NCBI RefSeq assembly: GCF_016653635.2 | Contig: NZ_CP067420.1 | Location: forward strand, 701,501 to 765,500 | Direction of reading: 5' to 3' | Length of the DNA stretch: 64,000 nt | From: Skermanella sp. TT6 | Lineage (GTDB): Bacteria > Pseudomonadota > Alphaproteobacteria > Azospirillales > Azospirillaceae | Shown here: positions 9,871 to 18,600 of the stretch, piece by piece | Position numbering within the stretch: position 1 is the stretch's first letter | Layout of the letters: every line of letters begins with the position of its first letter | Program-made: the position numbers and the translations under genes | Notes under the pieces: model-generated | Seen by the model: the letters and a program-made list of their open reading frames with translations, nothing else | What the model was told of the DNA's origin: nothing | Databases searched by the model: none

Positions 9871-11199
9871 ATGCGCGCAAGCCTGCTCCCGATATCGGCC
9901 CTCATGATCGGCGCGCTGGCCGCCGTCCCCCTTCCCGCCGCCGCCCAGGCGCCCTCCGTGACCGTCCGGGCATATTCGAGCAGCGATCCGATCCTGACCC
10001 TGCGCAAGGTCGCCTTCGAGGGCGGCAAGACCCTGGACCTCTCCGTCGGGATCGGCAGCGGCGCGTTCCGCGGCAAGGGGGATCCCGCCGACATCTTCCA
10101 CACGGTCAGCGACCGCGGTCCCAACTTCACCTGCGGCGACGCCGAAGGCATCGCCGGGGTCAAGGGCGAGCTGATCTGCGGCGACGTGAAGCGGGGCCGC
10201 ATCTACCCGGTGCCGGAGTACAGCCCCTCGATCTACCGCATCCAGGTCCTGGGCGACGGGACCTTCCGCGTGCTCGACAGCATCTCGCTCAAGGATGCCC
10301 GGGGCAACCCGGTGGACGGCATGCTCAACCCGCTGACCGTCGCCTCGACCGAGCAGCCGCTGGACGCCAAGGGCGCCAGGCTGAAGCAGAACCCGGACGC
10401 CGTGGACGCGGAAGGCATCGTCCGACTGTCCGACGGCAGCTTCTGGATCGGCGACGAGAACGGGCCTTCCATCCTGCACGCCGCTCCCGACGGCCGCATC
10501 CAGGTCCGCCACGTCCCGGCCGGGACCGAGAAGGATTATGCCGGCGCCGGGTACGAGGTGAAGGGCACGCTGCCGGCCCTCCTGGCCAGGCGGGCGCTGA
10601 ACCGCGGCATCGAGTCCATGGCGGTCTCCGAGGACGAGAAGTTCCTGTATTTCGTCCTGCAGAACCCGCTGGCCAATCCGGACAACGATACCTACGCCGA
10701 CGCCGCCAACGCCCGGCTGTTCAAGCTGGACCGCGCGACCATGCAGGTCGCGGGGGAGTATGTCTACGTGATGGAGCCGACCTCGGCCTATCGGGGCGAG
10801 GAGAAGAAGAAGCAGAACACCGTGCGCATCAGCGAGCTGATGCACCTCTCCGGCGACGACCTGCTGATCCTGGAGCGGACGGAGCGGACCACCAAGATCT
10901 TCCGCATCGCCCTGGCCGGCGCCACCGACATCAAGGGCGGCAAGTGGGACGACGCGGCCACGGCCCCCTCGCTGGAGCAGGCCGACCTCGCCAGGGAAGG
11001 CATCGTGCCGGCCGCCAAGGCCCTGGTGCTCGACACCGCGGCCCATCCCGGGATCCCGCCCAAGGTCGAGGGCATGGCCCTTTTCGGCGACGGCGCGCTG
11101 ATGCTGATCAACGACGACGATTTCGGCATCGAAGGCAAGCGCACCGCGGTCGTCAAGGTGACCGGACTCGGCCTGGACGCCCCCGGCGCAGGCAAATAA
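9871..11199 (+). CDS. Secreted esterase-like phytase-family protein
   Basis: About 442 aa. A Sec signal peptide (MRASLLPISALMIGALAAVPLPAAAQA) is followed by a domain of the 'esterase-like activity of phytase' family. This shows SDRGPNFTCGD, a DAEGIVRLSDGSFWIGDENGPSILH core, RGIESMAVSEDEKFLYFVLQNPL and a late KVEGMALFGDGALMLINDDDFGI repeat, consistent with a beta-propeller. The ATG at 9853 is an alternative start, but 9871 gives the cleaner signal peptide. A Pho box upstream supports a periplasmic role in phosphate-ester scavenging. The exact substrate is not shown by the sequence. Confidence 0.82.
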   Translation: MRASLLPISALMIGALAAVPLPAAAQAPSVTVRAYSSSDPILTLRKVAFEGGKTLDLSVGIGSGAFRGKGDPADIFHTVSDRGPNFTCGDAEGIAGVKGELICGDVKRGRIYPVPEYSPSIYRIQVLGDGTFRVLDSISLKDARGNPVDGMLNPLTVASTEQPLDAKGARLKQNPDAVDAEGIVRLSDGSFWIGDENGPSILHAAPDGRIQVRHVPAGTEKDYAGAGYEVKGTLPALLARRALNRGIESMAVSEDEKFLYFVLQNPLANPDNDTYADAANARLFKLDRATMQVAGEYVYVMEPTSAYRGEEKKKQNTVRISELMHLSGDDLLILERTERTTKIFRIALAGATDIKGGKWDDAATAPSLEQADLAREGIVPAAKALVLDTAAHPGIPPKVEGMALFGDGALMLINDDDFGIEGKRTAVVKVTGLGLDAPGAGK

Positions 11200-11235
11200 G
11201 GCGGCCGTCCGGACGATCCATGGCGGCGCTGTGGC

Positions 11236-11260
11236 GGGGTTCGGGCAATTGCCGGACCCC
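11236..11260 (+). terminator. Hairpin after the phytase-like gene
   Basis: GGGGTTCGG and CCGGACCCC pair around a 7-base loop 36 bases after the stop (one T-G wobble). No T-run follows. The remaining 126 bases before ppiC hold no gene. Confidence 0.4.
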
Positions 11261-11386
11261 GGCAGTCCCGCCTTGCAAGCCGCCCCAAGCCGTGCTTAAT
11301 CGCTGCGAAAGGGAAAAAGTGCGTGCGACTGCGGATTGCTGGCGCATGTCGCCGCGCCCGTCATTCCGCTGAATAAGGAACTTCTC

Positions 11387-12316
11387 ATGCTCGCACGAGT
11401 CCTCCGCGTAGCCGCCGTCTCGCTGGCGCTCGGCGGTGCCGGCTTCGCCGCCCTGGCCCAGACCGGCACGACTCCTCCGGCGGATGCCGGCACCGGCGCC
11501 GGCGAGGATCCGGTGGTTGCCAAGGTCAACGGGGCCGAGATCAAGCGCTCCGAGGTCATGCGCACGATCGCGTCGCTGCCGCCGCAGGTGCAGCAGATGC
11601 CGGTGCAGATGATCTTCCCCGCCGTGATCGACCAGATCATCAACGGCAAGCTGGTGGCCGAGGCCGGCTACAAGAACAACGTGCAGAACGATCCGGAAGT
11701 GGCGGAGCGGATGAAGCGCGCCGAGGAGCGCATCGTCCAGGAGCTCTATCTGACCCAGGAAGTCCAGAAGCGCATCACCGCGGAGCGCCTCCAGGAAGCC
11801 TACAACCAGTTCAAGCAGGAGAACCCGCCGCAGGACGAGGTCAAGGCCAGCCACATCCTGGTCGAGTCCGAGGACGCCGCCAAGGCGATCATCGCCGACC
11901 TCAAGAAGGGCGGCGATTTCGCCAAGATCGCGGGCGAGAAGTCGACCGACAAGGCCGCGGCCCAGCAGGGGGGCGACCTCGGCTTCTTCACCAAGGACCA
12001 GATGGTCGAGCCGTTCGCCAACGCCGCCTTCGCCATGAAGCCGGGCGACGTCAGCGAGACCCCCGTCCAGACCCAGTTCGGCTGGCACGTCATCAAGGTC
12101 GTCGAGCGCCGCCAGAGCACCCCGCCGACCTTCGAGGAAGTTCAGGAGCAGCTCCGCAGCCAGGTTTCGGAACAGGTGATCGGCGAGCTGGTCGAGGACC
12201 TGCGCAGCGACGCCAGGGTCGAGCGCTTCCAGATGGACGGCTCGCCGATGCCCGAGCAGCCCGCCGCCACGCCCGGTTCCGCCGCCCCGGGCGCCGCCCC
12301 GGCGCCCAGGCCGTAA
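11387..12316 (+). CDS. Parvulin-type peptidyl-prolyl cis-trans isomerase (PpiC/SurA-like), periplasmic
   Basis: A 309-aa protein with a signal peptide (LARVLRVAAVSLALGGAGFA), a SurA_N-like helical chaperone region (VVAKVNGAEIKRSEV..., about 40-130) and one rotamase domain: KASHILVESEDAAKAIIADL, GGDFAKIAGEKSTDKAAAQQ, GDLGFFTKDQMVEPFANAAF, FGWHVIKVVERR. ATG 11387 is preceded by AAGGA; further upstream codons in frame are not signal-like. It helps fold exported proteins, which fits its place near secA. The C-terminus is Pro/Ala rich. Confidence 0.92.
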   Translation: MLARVLRVAAVSLALGGAGFAALAQTGTTPPADAGTGAGEDPVVAKVNGAEIKRSEVMRTIASLPPQVQQMPVQMIFPAVIDQIINGKLVAEAGYKNNVQNDPEVAERMKRAEERIVQELYLTQEVQKRITAERLQEAYNQFKQENPPQDEVKASHILVESEDAAKAIIADLKKGGDFAKIAGEKSTDKAAAQQGGDLGFFTKDQMVEPFANAAFAMKPGDVSETPVQTQFGWHVIKVVERRQSTPPTFEEVQEQLRSQVSEQVIGELVEDLRSDARVERFQMDGSPMPEQPAATPGSAAPGAAPAPRP

Positions 12317-12354
12317 CTTACCGACACTTCCACGACCCGAAAGCCACGACCACC

Positions 12355-13587
12355 ATGGCACCGACCATCTCTCCCCTTGCACCCGGCGACTTCCCTTGGA
12401 TGCCGGCAATATCCGGTGTCCGGCTGGCCACGACCAATTGCGGCATCCGCTACAAGGGCCGCGACGACCTGATGGTCGCCCTGCTCGACGCCGGCACGAC
12501 GGTGGCCGGCGTGGTCACGCGGTCGCTGACCGCCTCGGCGCCGGTCCACTGGTGCAAGAAGAACCTGGCGGGTGGCAGCGCCCGGGCGATCGTGGTGAAT
12601 TCGGGCAATTCCAACGCCTTCACCGGCAAGGCCGGCGAGGCGTTCGTCCAGGCCACGGTGGATGCGGCGGCCGCGCTCGCGGGCTGCGAGCCCGGCGAGG
12701 TGTTCGTCGCCTCCACCGGCGTGATCGGCCAGCCGATCCCGGCCGACGCCATCGCCCGGCACCTGCCGGGGCTGGCCAATTCCTTCGACGCCAACGGCTG
12801 GTTCCCGGCCGCCAAGGCGATCATGACGACCGACACCTTCGCCAAGGGCGTCACCCGCACGGCCAGGATCGGCGATACCACGGTGACCCTCAACGGCTTC
12901 GCCAAGGGCTCCGGGATGATCGCGCCCGACATGGCGACCATGCTGGGCTTCGTCTTCACCGACGCGGCGATCGCCGCCCCGGTCCTCCAGAAGCTGCTGG
13001 CGGAGGCCAACGAGCAGTCGTTCAACTGCATCACGGTGGACGGCGACACCTCGACCAGCGACACCGTGCTGCTGTGCGCCACCGGCCGGGCCGGCAACAA
13101 GCCGGTCACCAAGGCCGGCGACAAGTCGCTGGCCGACTTCAAGGCCCAGCTCAACGCGCTGATGGTCGACCTCGCCCAGCAGATCGTCCGCGACGGCGAG
13201 GGGGCGACCAAATTCGTCACCGTCCGGGTCGAGGGTGCCGCGTCGGACAAGGCGGCCAAGCGGATCGCGCTGAGCATCGCCAATTCCCCCCTGGTCAAGA
13301 CCGCCATCGCCGGCGAGGACGCCAACTGGGGCCGCATCGTCATGGCGGTCGGCAAGGCGGGCGAGAAGGCCGACCGCGACAAGCTGCGGATCTCCGCCGG
13401 CGGCGTGCTGATCGCGGCCGACGGCATGGAGGTGCCCGGCTACGACGAGACGCCCGTCGTCGAGCACATGAAGGGCCGCTACATCGACTTCCTGGTCGAG
13501 CTGGGCATCGGGTCGGGCGCCGCGACGGTCTGGACCTGCGACCTGACCCACGGCTACATCGACATCAACGGCAGCTACCGGAGCTGA
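12355..13587 (+). CDS. argJ: Bifunctional glutamate N-acetyltransferase/ornithine acetyltransferase
   Basis: A 410-aa ArgJ. The self-processing site is visible as KGSGMIAPDMATML, where Thr195 becomes the catalytic N-terminal nucleophile of the beta chain after autocleavage. The oxyanion residues of the STGVIGQPIP loop and the terminal IDINGSYRS are also present. It recycles the acetyl group from N-acetylornithine to glutamate in arginine synthesis. It lies 38 bases after ppiC and 33 bases before mutT, in an arrangement frequent in alphaproteobacteria, so an operon is likely. Confidence 0.97.
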   Translation: MAPTISPLAPGDFPWMPAISGVRLATTNCGIRYKGRDDLMVALLDAGTTVAGVVTRSLTASAPVHWCKKNLAGGSARAIVVNSGNSNAFTGKAGEAFVQATVDAAAALAGCEPGEVFVASTGVIGQPIPADAIARHLPGLANSFDANGWFPAAKAIMTTDTFAKGVTRTARIGDTTVTLNGFAKGSGMIAPDMATMLGFVFTDAAIAAPVLQKLLAEANEQSFNCITVDGDTSTSDTVLLCATGRAGNKPVTKAGDKSLADFKAQLNALMVDLAQQIVRDGEGATKFVTVRVEGAASDKAAKRIALSIANSPLVKTAIAGEDANWGRIVMAVGKAGEKADRDKLRISAGGVLIAADGMEVPGYDETPVVEHMKGRYIDFLVELGIGSGAATVWTCDLTHGYIDINGSYRS

Positions 13588-13620
13588 GCCGAAGGTGACG
13601 CTTCTTCCGGGTGGATCCCC

Positions 13621-14058
13621 ATGAACTGCTTCGACCCCGACTCGACTCCGGAGCCCGGCAAGCCGGTGCTTCTGGTGGTCGCGGTGGCCCTGGTCGATCC
13701 GGACGGCCGCGTCCTCCTGGCCCAGCGGCCGGAGGGCAAGTCGCTCGCCGGCCTGTGGGAGTTCCCCGGGGGCAAGGTCCATGAGGGGGAGAGCCCGGAA
13801 TACGCGCTGGTCCGCGAATTGCGGGAAGAGCTGGGGATCGAGACGGCGGGAAGCTGCCTCGCCCCCTTCACCTTCGCCTCGCACCGCTACGAGAGCTTCC
13901 ACCTGCTGATGCCGCTCTATGTCTGCCGCGTCTGGCAGGGCACGGTCGCCCCGCTGGAAGGCCAGTCCCTGGCCTGGGTGCGGCCCAACGACATGGGCAA
14001 ATACCCCATGCCCCCGGCCGACAAGCCCCTGGTCGCGATGCTGCGGGACCTGCTGTAG
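13621..14058 (+). CDS. mutT: NUDIX hydrolase, 8-oxo-dGTP diphosphatase
   Basis: A 145-aa MutT. The NUDIX box GGKVHEGESPEYALVRELRE followed by ELGI matches GX5EX7REUXEEXGU. The preceding LLAQRPEGKSLAGLWEFPGG and the SHRYESFHLLMPLYVCRVW segment are those of MutT rather than generic NUDIX proteins. It removes oxidised dGTP from the nucleotide pool. It follows argJ closely. Confidence 0.93.
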   Translation: MNCFDPDSTPEPGKPVLLVVAVALVDPDGRVLLAQRPEGKSLAGLWEFPGGKVHEGESPEYALVRELREELGIETAGSCLAPFTFASHRYESFHLLMPLYVCRVWQGTVAPLEGQSLAWVRPNDMGKYPMPPADKPLVAMLRDLL

Positions 14059-14108
14059 GATACGGCGTTTCATCCGCACAAGGTGCTCTTGGTTTGTAGG
14101 AGATCACG

Positions 14109-14327
14109 ATGGGCATCAACGCGCGATACAGCGATGCCAGGACCGAGCTGACCGAGCGTGTGACCTTCAGCCGGGAGGAGGCGGAGCGCGCCTTGAGGAA
14201 CAGGATCCGCGAAGGCGACCTGTCGGTCATCGATTATCTGACGAAGCACAAGGGCTACCGGGAAGAGCACGCGCAGGCTCTCGAACCGAAGTTCCGCGCC
14301 GCGATCTGCGGGGCCGAAGCGCCATAA
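14109..14327 (+). CDS. Conserved-looking small helical protein, 72 aa
   Basis: A short acidic/basic, probably all-helical protein (NARYSDARTELTERVTFSRE ... RIREGDLSVIDYLTKHKGYREEHAQ). It has no recognised domain, signal or membrane segment. It has a good ribosome site (GTAGGAGATCACG before ATG) and typical codon use, so I believe it is real. It sits 50 bases after mutT on the same strand and may be co-transcribed. Function unknown. Confidence 0.65.
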   Translation: MGINARYSDARTELTERVTFSREEAERALRNRIREGDLSVIDYLTKHKGYREEHAQALEPKFRAAICGAEAP

Positions 14328-14432
14328 TCCCTGTATGGGAGAAGGGCGTCCGGGCGGCATAGCCCATCGACCCGCCGGGTCCGATCGGCTAAGTTCCCGC
14401 CTCCCGTGTCCACAGAAGCGCCCGATCCCATC

Positions 14433-15593
14433 ATGACCGCCAAAGTCGGCAACCCTCTCTTCCGCGACATGCCCACCACCGTGTTCGAGGTGATGTCGCA
14501 ACTGGCCCTCAAGCATCGGGCTATCAATCTGGGGCAGGGGTTTCCCGACGACCGCGGCCCGGCCGACGTGCTCCGGGCGGCGGCCGACGCGCTGCTGGAC
14601 GGCTACAACCAGTACCCCTCCATGATGGGAACGCCGGAGCTTCGCCAGGCCGTCGCCGCCCACGCCCGCCGGTTCTACGGGCTGGAGGTGGACTGGGCGC
14701 GCGAGGTCCTGGTGACCTCCGGCGCCACCGAGGCGCTGGGCGCCTGCCTGCTGGGGCTGATCGAGCCGGGCGACGAGGTCGTCCTGTTCGAGCCGATGTA
14801 CGACAGCTACCTGCCCATCGTCCGGCTGGCCGGCGGCATTCCCCGCATCGTGACGCTCAAGGCGCCGGACTGGAGCTTCACCCGCGAGGACCTGGAGCGG
14901 GTGTTCGGCCCGAAGACCAAGGCGCTGGTGCTCAACAACCCGCTGAACCCCGTCGGCAAGGTCTATTCCCGCGCCGAGCTGGAGCTGATCGGCGAGTTCA
15001 TGCGGCGCTTCGACGCCTACGCGGTCTGCGACGAGGTGTACGAGCACCTGGTCTTCGACGGCGCCCGCCACATCCCGCTGATCACGATCCCGGGGCTGCG
15101 CGACCGCTGCCTGCGGGTCGGCTCCGCCGGCAAGACCTTCTCGCTGACCGGGTGGAAGATCGGCTACGTGACGGGGGTGCCGGAGCTGCTCCAGCCCGTC
15201 GCCAAGGCCCACCAGTTCATGACCTTCACGACCGCGCCCAACCTCCAGGCCGGGGTCGCCTATGGCTTGGCCAAGGAGGAGGCTTATTTCACCGGACTCG
15301 CCGCGTCGATGCAGGCCAAGCGCGACCGGCTGGCCGCCGGCCTGCGCGAGGCCGGGCTGTCGGTGCTGCACAGCGGCGGCACCTATTTCCTGATCGCCGA
15401 CATCTCCTCCACCGGATTCGACGGCGACGACGTGGCCTTCTGCCTGAAGCTGACGGAAGAGGCCGGCGTCACCGCGATCCCGGTCAGCGCCTTCTTCGCC
15501 GAAAGCCCGGTGCGCAATTTCATCCGGTTCTGCTTCTGCAAGCAGGATGCGCTGCTCGACGAGGCCGTCGCCCGGCTCAAGCGCTATTTCTGA
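14433..15593 (+). CDS. PLP-dependent class I/II aminotransferase
   Basis: A 386-aa fold-type I aminotransferase of about the usual length. Motifs: AINLGQGFPDDRGP (substrate loop), YNQYPSMMGTPELRQAVAAH, VTSGATEALGACLLGL, LNNPLNPVGKVYSRAEL, YAVCDEVYEHLVFDG, and the Schiff-base lysine in SAGKTFSLTGWKIGYVTG (K234). The pattern resembles the methionine/glutamine/kynurenine aminotransferase group (YbdL/KAT-like). An alternative GTG at 14406 adds nine residues; neither start has a clear Shine-Dalgarno. Substrate cannot be fixed from sequence. Confidence 0.88.
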   Translation: MTAKVGNPLFRDMPTTVFEVMSQLALKHRAINLGQGFPDDRGPADVLRAAADALLDGYNQYPSMMGTPELRQAVAAHARRFYGLEVDWAREVLVTSGATEALGACLLGLIEPGDEVVLFEPMYDSYLPIVRLAGGIPRIVTLKAPDWSFTREDLERVFGPKTKALVLNNPLNPVGKVYSRAELELIGEFMRRFDAYAVCDEVYEHLVFDGARHIPLITIPGLRDRCLRVGSAGKTFSLTGWKIGYVTGVPELLQPVAKAHQFMTFTTAPNLQAGVAYGLAKEEAYFTGLAASMQAKRDRLAAGLREAGLSVLHSGGTYFLIADISSTGFDGDDVAFCLKLTEEAGVTAIPVSAFFAESPVRNFIRFCFCKQDALLDEAVARLKRYF

Positions 15594-15694
15594 GGCGCAT
15601 TTGAATGATTTGCGCCATAATCCGGCGCCATGATCCAGCAGGTGCCGCACGGCGCCTGCTGGTTATTTTTGTCGGCTTCGGGGTTTGTCGTTTC

Positions 15695-18600
15695 ATGCGC
15701 ATACTGCGTCCGTTCGGGCTCGCTCTCGCCATGGCCCTTGGGTGTCCGGCGGCCGCTCCGGCACAGCAACCCGCACCGGACCCGGTCCCGGAACCTGCTG
15801 CCTTCGGTGTCGCCGGGGTCGAGATCCTGGCGGAGCGCGACGTTCCCCAGGCCTGCTTCACCTTCACCCGCCCGCTGGGGAAATCCTCCCGGACCGACTA
15901 CGCCGCGCAGGTCGAGGTCGAGCCGCCCGTGCACGTCGCCGCGGTCGCCCGCGGCGCCACCCTCTGCCTGGAAGGACTGGAGCACGGCGCCGTATACGGC
16001 GTGACGCTGAAGCAGGGGCTGCCGGGAGCCGACGGGGCGGCGCTGGGGGAAGCCGCGCGCTTCGACGTGGCGGTGCCGGACCGCAAGCCCATGCTGGCCT
16101 TCCGGGGCGCCGGCTACGTCCTGCCCCAGGTCGGCGCCGAGGGGCTGCCGCTGCGCACCGTCAACGTCGCGCGCGCCCGGCTCCAGGTGCTGCGCATCGA
16201 GGACCGGTCCCTGGTCGAGCAGATCCATTACGGCCGGATCAGCCAGGCCCTGACCGAGCTGGACGTCGGCGGCATCGTGGAGCGGAGCGGCACCCAGGTC
16301 TGGCAGGGCGAGATGGCGACCGGCGACCGGCGGAACCAGGCCGTCGTCACGCCCTTCCCGGTGGAGGCTGTCGTCGGCGCCTCGGTCGGCGCGCTGAAGC
16401 CGGGCGTCTATCTCGCCGTCGCGGGCAACGCCGACCGGGAGGGCGAGTCGTGGGAGGCCAAGGCCACCCAGTGGTTCGTCGTCTCCGACCTGGGGCTGAC
16501 CACCTTCGCGGGGGAGGACGGGCTGCTGGTGTTCGCCCGCAGCCTGACCACCGCCGAGCCCGTGCCGGGGGTCGAGCTCCGCCTGCTGGCGCGCAGCAAC
16601 GCCGAGCTGGGCAAGCTCGCGACCGGGCCGGACGGCATCGCCCGCTTCCCGCGCGAGACCCTGCGCGGCACCGGCGGCGGCGCGCCGCAGGCGGTCTTCG
16701 CCTATGGCGCGTCCGGCGACATGGCGTTCCTGGACGTGGCCGCCGCGACCGACCCGTCGGAACGCGCCGGCCCCGGCGCCGACGCGTCGCCCCTGGACGC
16801 CTGGCTCTACACCGACCGCGGCTTCTACCAGCCGGGGGAGACGGTGTTCCTCAACGCCCTGCTGCGCGATTCCGGCGCCGCCGCGGTCGAGGGGCGCGCC
16901 CTGACCCTGAGGATCCTCCGCCCCGACGGGTTCGAGGTCGACCGGCGGCAGGCGGCCGACGCCGGGGCCGGCAGCTACCGCCTCGGCCTGGAGCTGCCGC
17001 GCCCCGCCGCGGCCGGGCAATGGTCCGTCACCGCCCACCTGGAGCCGGACGGCGCGCCGGTCGGCCGCGTCGATTTCGCGGTGGAGGACTTCGTGCCGCC
17101 GCGCCTCGACGTCGGCCTCGCCGCCGACCGCGACCATGCGGATGCCGGCGGCACTCTCGCGCTCCGGATCGACGGCCGGTACCGCCGGGCGGGGCCGGCG
17201 GCGAAGCTGCCGGGCGAGCTGGCGGTGACGCTGCGCCGCGCGGCCGAGCCGTATCCCCGCTTCGCCGGCTACCGTTTCGGCCTGGTCCAGCAGCCGTTCG
17301 AGCCGCTGCGGACCGACGCGCCGGGCTTCGTCACGGGTCCCGACGGGGTGGCGCGGGTCGAGCTCCGCCTCCCCGAGCCGCCGGACACCAGCCAGGCGCT
17401 GGAAGCCGTGATCCAGGGCACCCTCTACGACATAGGCGGCCGTCCGGCGGTGCGCGAGATCGCCCTCCCGGTCCGGCACCAGCCTTTCGCGATCGGGATC
17501 AGGCCCCGCTTCGGCGGGGACGCCGTGCCGGAGGGGGCCACCGCCACCTTCGACGTGGTCGCGGTCGGGCCGGACGGCGCGCCGCTCGACCGGCCCTCCC
17601 TGTCCTACGAGCTGTACGAGGAGGAATACGACTACGCCTGGTTCGAGGCGGACGGCCATTGGGATTACCGGGCGCAGGTCAAGGACAAGCGGGTGACCGG
17701 CGGCACGCTCGCGGTCGCGGCGGAACCGCCCGCCGACGGCCGCGCCGCGATCGAGCAGCCGGTCGGCTCCGGCCGCTACCGGCTGGAGGTTTTCGATACC
17801 GGAACGGGCGTCGCGACCAGCCTGCGGTTCTCGGCCGGCTGGTGGGTCACGCCGACCGCGGGCGAGCGCCCGGACCAGGTGGACGTGGCGGTCATGCTGC
17901 CGAAATATTCCGGCGGCGAAACGGCCAAGGTCTTCGTCAAGCCGCCCTACCAGGCCCAGGTGCTGGTCGCCGTCGCCGGGCGGGCGGTCCACCAGACGGT
18001 GCTGCGCCGGATCGGGCCGGAGGGCGCCTTCCTCGATGTCCCCGTGGATCCGTCCTGGACCGCCGGGGTCCATGTGGTCGCCACCGCCTTCGCCCCGGCG
18101 GAGCCGGCCCACGGCGCCGCGTCGCGCCGGGCGGTCGGCAGCGCGTGGCTCGCGGTCGATCCGGCGCCGCGGCGTCTCGACGTCTCGATCGCCGCCCCGG
18201 CCGACCTGGCTCCCCGGGGCCGGGTCCGCGTCCCGGTCACGGTGCGCGGGGCGGAGGAGGGCGCGCAGGTCCGCCTGACCCTGTCGGCCGTGGACGACGC
18301 CATGCTCCGGCTGACCGACTTCGCCGCTCCCGATCCGGCGATGCACTATCTCGGCCGGCGACCGCTGGAGGTCGACCTGCGGGACGTCGGGGGACCGCTG
18401 GCGGACCGGAACGGCGCCATGGCCGCGACGGGCGCGCGGCCGGCCATGGTCCCGCCGGTCCGGCGCCGGCCGGGCGACCCGCCGCCGCCGCTCCGGAGGG
18501 AGATGACGGCCCTCCATTCCGGAATCGTGACGGTCGGCCCCGACGGCACGGCGGAGGTCCCGCTGGAAATCCCCGACTTCGACGGCCGGCTGCGGCTGAT

